Source: Leptolyngbya boryana PCC 6306 (GTDB lineage Bacteria; Cyanobacteriota; Cyanobacteriia; Leptolyngbyales; Leptolyngbyaceae). From it: a DNA stretch of 64,000 nucleotides. The DNA is taken from assembly GCF_000353285.1 (NCBI RefSeq), contig NZ_KB731324.1, positions 5,945,018 to 6,009,017 of the forward strand. Direction: 5' to 3'. Positions within the stretch are counted from its first letter, which is position 1. Every line of letters begins with the position of its first letter. The notes under the pieces were generated by a model. The model searched no databases. It was given only the letters and a program-made list of their open reading frames with translations, and had not been told where the DNA came from. Of the stretch, positions 26,760 to 33,024 are shown piece by piece. Position numbers and translations under genes: made by a program.

Positions 26760-27172
26760 TTGAGTAATGGGTGATCAGGGTTATTGCAAACGGTTGTATC
26801 TGGTGTGAATTTGCGATCCTTCCAGATACCTGCACAGCGCTCGAACTTGTCGAAAATCAATCGAGTTTGAGTCGGTTGTGTCTTCCAAAATGGAAGCCCT
26901 GGTTTGATTTGCTCTCGCCCGACATCATTGATAATCAGCCGATCGATGTTTAACTGATCTGCCTTCTGGAATGCCGTAGCTTCTCGGTTTTGCGCGTCGG
27001 CTTGCTTCTCTGAGATTTGTGCCCGTTGCTCAATCTCAGCAGTTCGTAGGTCGGTTTCGTGTTGCTTGCCCGCTTTGATGAGTAGCTGACTGCCACCAAT
27101 GACGGCAGAGAAAAGCAGTAATCCGATACCGAGGTTTCGAGAACCTTTGTAGAGTTGCTTGTGTAGGCTCAT
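26756..27172 (-). CDS. Single-pass membrane protein with coiled coil
   Basis: 138 residues. Residues 14-31 (LGIGLLLFSAVIGGSQLL) are a membrane anchor with a short basic cytosolic tail (HKQLYKGSRN), so the bulk faces the periplasm. It is followed by a coiled coil (LRTAEIEQRAQISEKQADAQ) and a small globular end with two Cys (ERCAGIW, TVCNNPDH) that may pair. Four-base ATGA overlaps at both ends tie it to its neighbours. The topology suggests an envelope-spanning component, but no family was recognised. Confidence 0.55.
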   Translation of the reverse strand: MSLHKQLYKGSRNLGIGLLLFSAVIGGSQLLIKAGKQHETDLRTAEIEQRAQISEKQADAQNREATAFQKADQLNIDRLIINDVGREQIKPGLPFWKTQPTQTRLIFDKFERCAGIWKDRKFTPDTTVCNNPDHPLLK

Positions 27173-27384
27173 TTCACCCTCCGTTGCTCGATTCGCTCAA
27201 CTTCATCTGGTCGGATTGTGTTGTTTCTAATCCGGTCAGAATCGGTGATTGCTGGACGATCGGCGGGTACTTCAAAGCCTTTAATCGGCTCGATTTGTGG
27301 CTTATGGCTGATAGGCTGACAGCCTTGGATGATTGCGCCTATCGAGATTGAGATCGCGAAACATTGAATGGGAAAACGTATCAT
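27169..27384 (-). CDS. Small putative lipoprotein
   Basis: 71 residues with a lipoprotein signal peptide: IQCFAISISIGAIIQGC, where the last Cys (about residue 22) would be lipidated. The mature part is 50 polar residues, Pro-rich, ending in VERIEQRRVK. The start codon overlaps the stop of the preceding small gene (ATGA) and the stop overlaps the next start, so the cluster is tightly coupled. Small lipoproteins in such runs are common in conjugation and lysis modules, but the family is not known to me. Confidence 0.55.
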   Translation of the reverse strand: MIRFPIQCFAISISIGAIIQGCQPISHKPQIEPIKGFEVPADRPAITDSDRIRNNTIRPDEVERIEQRRVK

Positions 27385-27506
27385 TTCACCCTCCGTTGCT
27401 CGATCGAGGGAATATCAATGCGAAATAGAACGCCCTGGTCGCGCACCCAGTAGCCAGCGACGAAAGCAAGCAGGACGCAACCAAATACGAAAATCCCGCT
27501 AGTCAT
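27381..27506 (-). CDS. 41-residue membrane peptide
   Basis: TSGIFVFGCVLLAFVAGYWV forms one membrane helix, followed by RDQGVLFRIDIPSIEQRRVK. Its last seven residues and the following ribosome-binding site repeat exactly at the end of the next gene (IEQRRVK, then GGAGGGTGAAATGA). The stop overlaps the next start. The duplicated junction suggests the small genes arose or spread as coupled units. Confidence 0.5.
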   Translation of the reverse strand: MTSGIFVFGCVLLAFVAGYWVRDQGVLFRIDIPSIEQRRVK

Positions 27507-27532
27507 CGAGCCATCGTCTTTGTGATAGTTGC

Positions 27533-27862
27533 TCAAGGCTCTTGCTCCATCCAAATACGCTGATCGAGTTGAGCCACAAGAGCCTTGAGTAGCGGCATTG
27601 CATCATCTGGCGTTCTGAAATTCGTGTGAATTGTGGCAACGTCCCAAGCATCAAAACTTGGATTGATTGGTGTGAATTCTTCGACGTAATCGCTAAAGCT
27701 TGCATCGTCGATTTCTCCGTCAATGCGGAATGAAATCCACATTCCGATCGCTCCGATTAACTGAACTTTCTCAATGTAGAAAAGTTGTTCTAGCCTGTCG
27801 CCAAACGTCGGGGCAAGGGCATCTGCAAGTGGTTGAGAGTAATAACTCAGGTCAGGCTTCAT
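27533..27862 (-). CDS. Small acidic protein, function unknown
   Basis: 109 residues with no membrane segment and a low calculated charge. It begins KPDLSYYSQPLADALAPTFGDRL, has a central IGMWISFRIDGEIDDASFSDYVEEF and ends with an amphipathic helix AMPLLKALVAQLDQRIWMEQ. No family recognised. It lies 26 bases before the small membrane peptide and continues that operon. Confidence 0.5.
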   Translation of the reverse strand: MKPDLSYYSQPLADALAPTFGDRLEQLFYIEKVQLIGAIGMWISFRIDGEIDDASFSDYVEEFTPINPSFDAWDVATIHTNFRTPDDAMPLLKALVAQLDQRIWMEQEP

Positions 27863-27901
27863 AATGAAAAAGCTCCGATGATTTTGTAGTTGTGGGAGTG
27901 G

Positions 27902-27940
27902 AGCCGATCACTGAACTTTCCTAGGGCGAAGTGATCGGCT
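27902..27940. terminator. Hairpin between HNH gene and downstream operon
   Basis: Perfect 11-bp arms AGCCGATCACT / AGTGATCGGCT with a 17-nt loop. The T run is on the plus-strand side only, so direction is unclear. Confidence 0.45.
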
Positions 27941-27954
27941 TTTGCGTGTCATTT

Positions 27955-28005
27955 CTAGATGTTTCGGAACGATTGAGCAAGATTCGGCTTGGTTTCGGTC
28001 GAAAC
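27955..28005 (-). pseudogene. Remnant of a second copy of the ParR-like gene's 3' end
   Basis: Read on the minus strand this gives STETKPNLAQSFRNI then a stop, against SSETKQSLAQSFRNI at the end of the gene at 28,498. About 25 bases around the stop are nearly identical (GATGTTTCGGAACGATTGAG). The two copies bracket the HNH gene. Confidence 0.7.
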
Positions 28006-28011
28006 CGTTGT

Positions 28012-28461
28012 CTAGCAGGCACTGTTTTCTCTAAGAAATTGTTTCAGTGTTAGCGCAGACATCAAAACGTAGTTGGCAGCATCATCGATCGAGGAATACT
28101 CACCTAGATCAACTAACGCCTGAAGCCTTACAAATGCAGTATCAGTGAGTGTTACGGTATTCTTCCTGTCGGGCTTTCTCCATCCCTCTCCATAAACTGC
28201 ATTTGGGTGTATTAACGCCTTCTCTTTTGCGATCGCTCGAATGGTTGCAGCTTTCTCCAATCCTGCAAAATCCTCGATTGTCTTTGCTCCTTTCTTGGAA
28301 TTGCAGGATTTGCAGCAGGGGGCAAGGTTTGAAAGGTCGTGAACACCACCGAGCGATTGAGGCGTTAAATGATCTCTACTTGTCGCTTCAGAGCCACAGT
28401 AAACGCATTCACAGCCCCAAATCGCAGCTAGTTCACGGGCGAAAATAACGGTCTTGATCAT
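28012..28461 (-). CDS. HNH endonuclease
   Basis: 149 residues. The HNH/McrA-type core is CVYCGSEATSRDHLTPQSLGG (first Cys pair and the D-H of the beta-beta-alpha-metal motif), then HDLSNLAPCCKSCNSKKG (Asn and second Cys pair). The last 60 residues (TVTLTDTAFVRLQALVDLGEYSSIDDAANYVL) resemble a ribbon-helix-helix module, which would add sequence recognition. It is bracketed by duplicate 3' ends of the neighbouring ParR-like gene, as expected for a homing-type insertion. Catalytic residues are present. Confidence 0.8.
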   Translation of the reverse strand: MIKTVIFARELAAIWGCECVYCGSEATSRDHLTPQSLGGVHDLSNLAPCCKSCNSKKGAKTIEDFAGLEKAATIRAIAKEKALIHPNAVYGEGWRKPDRKNTVTLTDTAFVRLQALVDLGEYSSIDDAANYVLMSALTLKQFLRENSAC

Positions 28462-28497
28462 TGAGTCTTCCTGTTGTTCAAAGTTTTAAGGTCGGAC

Positions 28498-28827
28498 TTA
28501 GATGTTTCGGAACGATTGAGCCAAACTTTGCTTAGTCTCACTACTTGGTGGATAGTGTTCTTTAGTGTCGTTTAGTGCTGCTTTAGGATCACTAATAGGA
28601 CGGTAAGGCTCTTTAGATTCCACTATTGGGACAGTACTAACAGCTTTGTGTTCGATAGGCTCACTAGTAATCGTTACTGCCCCGTTAGTCATCTCTAAAA
28701 CGGCTTGAGATCCGAAGCGATTAATCAGGTACTCAAGAAAAAAAGACACATCAACATCGCTTTTATCTGACATTGCCTGAAGTCGCTTTCTAGCTCGATC
28801 ACTGAGTCGCAGTCTGCTTTCTGTCAT
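28498..28827 (-). CDS. ParR-like ribbon-helix-helix adaptor
   Basis: 109 residues. The N-terminal SRLRLSDRARKRLQAMSDKSDVDVSFFLEYLINRFG is a ribbon-helix-helix DNA-binding pattern: one strand, two helices. The remaining half is polar and Ser/Pro-rich and ends in a short positively charged tail (LAQSFRNI), much as ParR ends in a filament-contacting segment. It begins 7 bases after the stop of the actin-like gene, the usual parM-parR order. Inferred role: bind a centromere site and dock it on the filament. The centromere is not proven. Confidence 0.6.
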   Translation of the reverse strand: MTESRLRLSDRARKRLQAMSDKSDVDVSFFLEYLINRFGSQAVLEMTNGAVTITSEPIEHKAVSTVPIVESKEPYRPISDPKAALNDTKEHYPPSSETKQSLAQSFRNI

Positions 28828-28834
28828 GATGCAC

Positions 28835-29869
28835 CTACGCCAAACTCAGGAAGTGATAGTACGAACCTCGTACACTAGCTGTTTGAGCATCGCTGTCTAC
28901 CCAGAAGTTCGGGTTAGCCTTGAGCAGTCTTTCTCGCAAAAGCATCGCGCCGCCGCCAGAGAATAGAATCTGCTCTGCTTGGGTCAAAATCGCTTCGTGC
29001 TGACTGAAGATCATCCCGATGACATCATCTTTCCAGCGTTCCAGGTGACGGGTTTTGATTGCCTCCCACTGCTGATCTTTAATCTTTGCAATCTTGCCTT
29101 GCTTCAGCGCGATCGCGATTTGGGTATCCTTCACTGTCTTAGGCGTGTCAGTGGTTCCGAGTAGTGCAGTTCTCACTTCATCATCGGATGAGATCGCAGA
29201 TGCCAGGTTGAACACTCCAAACTGAATCGGCTCACCCTTAATTGGCTCCCCTGCATCATCAAGTAACCAAACTTCGACGGTTCGGTAGCCAATCTCAATG
29301 CTCAGGGTATAGCCGGATTTCAACTGATTCAATTCAGAGGCAAGCCAGTAAGCACCCACGCCTTCTGGGACAAGCTCAACTGAATCAACAATGACATCAA
29401 CCTCACGTCCGTTGCGGGTGAATTGATGCCGCCCTAGAATCTGATCCTCGATGCGTTGCTTAACTGCTGGATCAAAGTAGCTATGATGACTCATCACAAT
29501 GCGTAAATGACCTCCATGCGCTCCGCCGTTGTCTTCAGGCAGTAATAGAGGCATGAGCAGGAATGCAGCCATTTCAGACTTGTCTCTGCCGAGAGTAGCG
29601 ATCGATTGATGCTCGCCCAGTGCAGGCATCTCACCGAACCAGATCGTTTCGCCGTCTTTGGTCTGAATTTGCGGACTAGATTGTGTTCCCTTCCCACGGG
29701 CAACTCTGTCGATCGTGTGAGTCCAAGCTGAATGCACAATCAAGGGATTGATGTCGCCTTCGCCGTACCGTTTACCTTGAGAATTGCTGATTTCAATGCT
29801 GATGAGTTTGGAAGAGTAACCGACTTTGTTTCTTAGCGATAATGCAGCGCGATCAGGTGAGTAGTTCAT
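28835..29869 (-). CDS. ParM-like actin-family ATPase
   Basis: 344 residues. Actin/Hsp70-fold landmarks can be read: a connect-type stretch DSVELVPEGVGAYWLAS, a phosphate-2 loop LSIEIGYRTVEVWLLDD, and an adenosine motif EQILFSGGGAMLL near the C-terminus. The phosphate-1 end is less clear (SKLISIEISNSQGKRYG). Proteins of this group form filaments that push plasmid copies apart; related ones occur in large phages. Together with the ParR-like gene it indicates that the element has or had an extrachromosomal, stably inherited phase. Confidence 0.75.
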   Translation of the reverse strand: MNYSPDRAALSLRNKVGYSSKLISIEISNSQGKRYGEGDINPLIVHSAWTHTIDRVARGKGTQSSPQIQTKDGETIWFGEMPALGEHQSIATLGRDKSEMAAFLLMPLLLPEDNGGAHGGHLRIVMSHHSYFDPAVKQRIEDQILGRHQFTRNGREVDVIVDSVELVPEGVGAYWLASELNQLKSGYTLSIEIGYRTVEVWLLDDAGEPIKGEPIQFGVFNLASAISSDDEVRTALLGTTDTPKTVKDTQIAIALKQGKIAKIKDQQWEAIKTRHLERWKDDVIGMIFSQHEAILTQAEQILFSGGGAMLLRERLLKANPNFWVDSDAQTASVRGSYYHFLSLA

Positions 29870-29893
29870 TGTTGATGCTCCTAATTTATGAAC

Positions 29894-29922
29894 AAAAAAG
29901 GCTCTAACCTTGAGTCAGAGCC
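29894..29922 (-). terminator. Rho-independent terminator
   Basis: Hairpin GGCTCTGAC / GTTAGAGCC (one mismatch) followed by TTTTTT on the minus strand, 11 bases past the stop of the 43-residue gene and just before the actin-like gene. Confidence 0.75.
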
Positions 29923-29933
29923 AGTTGAGAGAT

Positions 29934-30065
29934 TTAACGCTTCGCGTCAAAGTTTGTGATCGGCGGGCGATCTTGTGGAGCCTGCCTGGTTTGAGACTTT
30001 GCAGGACTTAGATAGATAAAAGCGCAGGCTCCAAACGCAGCCAGAAGCAGAAAGCTTTTCAGCAT
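29934..30065 (-). CDS. 43-residue exported or membrane-anchored peptide
   Basis: Starts at an ATG with GAGG 12 bases upstream. The first 20 residues (LKSFLLLAAFGACAFIYL) are a signal peptide or anchor; AFGAC could be a weak lipobox. The rest, SPAKSQTRQAPQDRPPITNF, is polar. A terminator follows directly. Function unknown. Confidence 0.45.
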   Translation of the reverse strand: MLKSFLLLAAFGACAFIYLSPAKSQTRQAPQDRPPITNFDAKR

Positions 30066-30145
30066 AATAGAGTTACCTCAATGATTTGACGGTTGTTGAG
30101 TGGGGCGCGATTTTGCTGTGGAAGGCATCGCGCCTTTTGATTTGG

Positions 30146-30442
30146 CTAATCGAGTTGCACCGTTGCAGGAAGCGCGGGAAGTTGCAGGGTTGGACTCTTG
30201 ATGCTGATTCCGAATCCTTCCAGCCAAGGCGAAAGCACGTTGTTGAAGTAGTTTCGAGTTTTGCGCCCAGTTGAAATCGCCCAGTTGCAGACGAAGCTGA
30301 TTGCCGTAAAGAATGCAACTATGTTCTCCCAAATCGTTTTGTAGTCGAGTGTTGCAGTTGCTTGATCGAAGTCGTCAACATGAAATGTGATTCTGCGCGA
30401 GATGTAAGCTCCGAACATCGAAGCCATGAGCAATGTGAGCAT
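30146..30442 (-). CDS. Small membrane protein
   Basis: 98 residues with a strong ribosome-binding site (AGGAGG, 7 bases before the ATG). Two hydrophobic segments: LTLLMASMFGAYI at the N-terminus and IWENIVAFFTAISFVCNWAI in the middle, then a polar tail (TGRKTRNYFNNVLSPW). Two membrane helices in under 100 residues would fit a holin, but nothing specific supports that. First of the minus-strand operon after the 53-residue gene. Confidence 0.5.
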   Translation of the reverse strand: MLTLLMASMFGAYISRRITFHVDDFDQATATLDYKTIWENIVAFFTAISFVCNWAISTGRKTRNYFNNVLSPWLEGFGISIKSPTLQLPALPATVQLD

Positions 30443-30530
30443 TTGAATGCCTCCTGAAATGAGTTGAGTGAGTACTGGAAGAATCCAGAGGATCGCTTTG
30501 CGGAATAAGCAAAGGCAATCTCTGAAGTCT

Positions 30531-30692
30531 CTAAGCAGGCATCAAATCATCGAAGCTGGAACCAGTCACAGCAAGAGCCTCTTGCAATGAATCTTCGGTG
30601 CACACTTCGAGTCGATCCCATCGATCCTCAACACGGCAAAACCCCGTATCGGATTCGATGCAGTAATAAAAAGTGCCGTCGAAATAAGTCAT
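30531..30692 (-). CDS. 53-residue acidic peptide
   Basis: Reads TYFDGTFYYCIESDTGFCRV then EDRWDRLEVCTEDSLQEAL; acidic, three Cys, no membrane segment. Its codon use is regular, but there is no good ribosome-binding site. It is the first frame of the minus-strand half, just left of the divergent control region. Function unknown. Confidence 0.35.
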   Translation of the reverse strand: MTYFDGTFYYCIESDTGFCRVEDRWDRLEVCTEDSLQEALAVTGSSFDDLMPA

Positions 30693-30802
30693 TGAAATAT
30701 CCAAACTCAGGAGAGTGAAGCGTTTCGTTTCTCACAGCTATGTAGTCTCTGCCTGGGTTTTGGTTCACCCAGCAACCTATTCGCCTCGCTCACATATTTA
30801 AT

Positions 30803-30903
30803 GTAGCGCACTTATTGTAAAAGTGCTGCACTTTAATATAAAAATATCTACTCAAATTACCTGCAAAATGGTCATCTTTCTAATAATAGGTGCAGCACTT
30901 ATT
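30803..30903. promoter_or_regulatory. Divergent control region with GTGC-N-GCAC operators
   Basis: Between the minus-strand and plus-strand halves of the element. A perfect palindrome AAAGTGC-T-GCACTTT lies at 30,820-30,834, a second GTGC-A-GCAC at 30,890-30,898, and a weaker GCGCACTTAT site at 30,807-30,816. The ribbon-helix-helix gene just to the right is the obvious candidate to bind them. Confidence 0.6.
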
Positions 30904-30952
30904 CAAAAAGAAGCGATACACTGTAGGAAGTAAGTTTTAATGAGGTGAATAA

Positions 30953-31225
30953 ATGAACGCGCTGCCCGTGTCTACGGTTTCTATGCCGACAAACAAGCAA
31001 CGATTAACGCTCAATCTTCCGCCTGAACTGTACGAGGCGTTGGAGGCTTGTGCGACTAGAGCCAATCGGACATTGGCAAATCAAGCAACGATCGCACTTG
31101 AGGAGTTTCTACTAAAAACTGGAGACTTAACTGCGCCTGTAAAGTTGGCGCTTCAGGGAAGACCGCGAAAAAAGGCAAAGAAAACCACCGATGAGCAGAA
31201 TCAATCGGAGGACTCTGAACCATGA
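30953..31225 (+). CDS. Ribbon-helix-helix transcriptional regulator
   Basis: 90 residues. KQRLTLNLPPELYEALEACATRANRTLANQATIALEEFLLK is a textbook ribbon-helix-helix (Arc/CopG) domain: DNA-contacting strand RLTLNL, then two helices. The C-terminus is basic (GRPRKKAKKTT), adding DNA or RNA contacts. It heads the plus-strand half and probably represses its own promoter through the palindromes upstream. Its stop overlaps the next start (ATGA). Confidence 0.8.
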   Translation: MNALPVSTVSMPTNKQRLTLNLPPELYEALEACATRANRTLANQATIALEEFLLKTGDLTAPVKLALQGRPRKKAKKTTDEQNQSEDSEP

Positions 31226-31746
31226 AGCCAACCACCGAGCAAATCCAAAACTGGTTTGAATCCCCACAAATCGTCCAATGGATCGCCAGCCGTAGCCCAG
31301 ACCTCGGCAAGGCAATTTTGGAGAATCTGCCGGAACTCATTGCAAACTACAACCCACAAGCTAAGTCCGACTGGACAGCAAAATTTGTCCTGTCAGACGG
31401 AATCCAGCGGGCGATCGGCGTGAATCGCCAGCAGTGGCTTCTTTGGACAGGGACAGGCATTGCAGTGAGTCCGTGCGATTTTTCGTTGCAAGACTATCTG
31501 AACTCACTCCCCATACCGACACAAGACGATCTTCGCAAAGCTCGACTGTTGGCAGAGCAAGGCTTCAGTCGTGGACAGATTTACGAAGTTCTGGACTGCA
31601 ATCTATCGCCAGAAATTGAAGACGCGATCGCGCTAGGGCATGAGCAGTCACACGGCAAATCGCTTTATCGGCGCGCGGTCGAAGATCATCACTTCCCGTC
31701 CATCGTCAGGATTTTGAAGCGATTTGGATGGAGAACGGCGGGTTAG
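31222..31746 (+). CDS. Hypothetical protein coupled to the regulator
   Basis: 174 residues, cytosolic. The N-terminal half (IQNWFESPQIVQWIASRSPDLGKAILENLPELI) is helical. The middle has DLRKARLLAEQGFSRGQIYEVLDCNLSPEIEDAI, which looks like a small helical DNA- or protein-binding repeat. No family recognised. Translational coupling to the ribbon-helix-helix gene suggests a joint regulatory role. The stop codon lies inside the first unit of an 80-bp tandem repeat. Confidence 0.55.
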   Translation: MKPTTEQIQNWFESPQIVQWIASRSPDLGKAILENLPELIANYNPQAKSDWTAKFVLSDGIQRAIGVNRQQWLLWTGTGIAVSPCDFSLQDYLNSLPIPTQDDLRKARLLAEQGFSRGQIYEVLDCNLSPEIEDAIALGHEQSHGKSLYRRAVEDHHFPSIVRILKRFGWRTAG

Positions 31747-31913
31747 TGCCGCGCCAGTGCAGCACGCTGAAATCCAATCAGAGCAAGCGTTACTTCGATT
31801 CCAATAGCGCTTAGTGCAGCGGTTAGTGCCGCGCCAGTGCAGCACGCTGAAATCCAATCAGAGCAAGCGTTACTTCGATTTCAATAGCGCTTAGTGCAGC
31901 GGTTAGTGCCGCA
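31741..31913. repeat. 80-bp tandem repeat, two units plus 13 bases
   Basis: Units at 31,741-31,820 and 31,821-31,900 differ at one base; a third begins GGTTAGTGCCGC and ends at 31,913. Each unit carries GTGC-A-GCAC (31,757-31,765 and 31,837-31,845), the core of the operator upstream of the ribbon-helix-helix gene. Confidence 0.9.
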
Positions 31914-32024
31914 CCATCTTGCCAACCTCGGTAAATTGCTCAAACCAAAAAGCCGCGCCCAGTCGCCCAGGCACGGTTTTTCAGAGAATTTATCACCAAG
32001 AAAAGGATACAAGCCTTTCCCGAA

Positions 32025-32063
32025 AAAGAAACGACGATGCCTGCTGGGTATCGTCGTTTCTTT
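32025..32063. terminator. Hairpin terminator before the tail module
   Basis: Perfect 14-bp arms AAAGAAACGACGAT / ATCGTCGTTTCTTT with an 11-nt loop. It would end the regulatory transcript, making the tail module a separate unit with its promoter in the AT-rich 90 bases that follow. Confidence 0.7.
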
Positions 32064-32156
32064 GTAGACGTTGGGCTTCATCCGAGCGAAACAGAAATCG
32101 CTTTTGATAATCATATCTTATATTATATTGCGTAAAATATAGATGTAGATTATTAA

Positions 32157-32843
32157 ATGCGGCTTATGTCAGAGCAAACAGAACCGACCGTAGAACAGCA
32201 GATCGAGCAGCTAACGCAGCAATACGCCCGGATCAACCTTGAGCGCGCCTATCAGCGCCACGGAGGGCAGCCAGAAAAATTCCCTGAGTTTTGGGAACGG
32301 GCAAAGAAATCTGAAATCGTCTTGACGGAAGACCACCAAATCACGATTGGAGGACGGCTTGCAGATTTTTACGTGGGTCGTGAGCGAAAATCTCCTGAAG
32401 TCGAGGAGCATTTCTTCAACTTTGCAGATCGCAACGCAGCAAACGCAGAATCAACAGAAGCTCCCCAAACTCAGCAAGGTTCTTCGCCAGCGCCTAGGGC
32501 GGCGGCAACCCTTGATGTTCTGTATGTGTCTCAGACTCAACTCAACGATCGCCGATTCATGCGGGCGGCTGGAACCGAGATTTTGACGGCAATTAGAGAT
32601 GGGCGAATCGCTGTTAATGATTCAAAGGCAGTGCAGGACGTTGCCGAAGTTCAGAAATTCCTTGCACCAAAACAAGCGGAGCCAGCGCCCACAGCAAAGC
32701 CAGGGCCAGCGCCGAAGCGAACGACTCAGATCACCAAAGCTCAAGCGATGAATCGCAACTTCACACGCAAGCTTGAAGCTGAATGGTCAGAGCAGGGCGG
32801 CTATCTGAAAAATGTTCAAAACGGAAACATCCGGATCGTCTGA
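32157..32843 (+). CDS. Hypothetical protein before the tape measure; tail-chaperone candidate
   Basis: 228 residues (219 if the ATG at 32,166, giving SEQTEPTVEQQI, is used). The N-terminal 85 residues are helical and charged, the middle is a polar Ala/Pro linker (TEAPQTQQGSSPAPRAAA), then a second helical domain (LDVLYVSQTQLNDRRFMRAAG). Another Pro/Ala linker precedes a basic tail. No family recognised. Its position two genes before the tape measure, and the following frame opening in the -1 register across its end, recall the G/GT tail-assembly chaperones of lambda-like phages. That is inference from position only. Confidence 0.5.
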   Translation: MRLMSEQTEPTVEQQIEQLTQQYARINLERAYQRHGGQPEKFPEFWERAKKSEIVLTEDHQITIGGRLADFYVGRERKSPEVEEHFFNFADRNAANAESTEAPQTQQGSSPAPRAAATLDVLYVSQTQLNDRRFMRAAGTEILTAIRDGRIAVNDSKAVQDVAEVQKFLAPKQAEPAPTAKPGPAPKRTTQITKAQAMNRNFTRKLEAEWSEQGGYLKNVQNGNIRIV

Positions 32844-33022
32844 TGAAAGAGCAAGATCTTGACCCCGGAATCCTTAACGCGATCGCTCATGCCAGTATCC
32901 AGATTGAAAGACTGGATACTGGCAGTCCCGAAGAAAAACGCATTGCTGTAATGCTTTGCGTAATTCACTTCGGGATTTTCTTTGGCTCGTTTGTTCAAAA
33001 TTATAAAAACATCATTGAATAG
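32843..33022 (+). CDS. 59-residue protein between chaperone candidate and tape measure
   Basis: Its ATG overlaps the previous stop (TGATG), so it is at least coupled. The frame is open back to 32,783, 60 bases into the previous gene in the -1 register. A -1 shift (for example at GAAAAAT, 32,807-32,813, not a canonical slippery site) would make a fusion like lambda GT. The product (IQIERLDTGSPEEKRIAVML, then CVIHFGIFFGSFV) has one weak hydrophobic stretch. Confidence 0.5.
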   Translation: MKEQDLDPGILNAIAHASIQIERLDTGSPEEKRIAVMLCVIHFGIFFGSFVQNYKNIIE

Positions 33023-33024
33023 CC

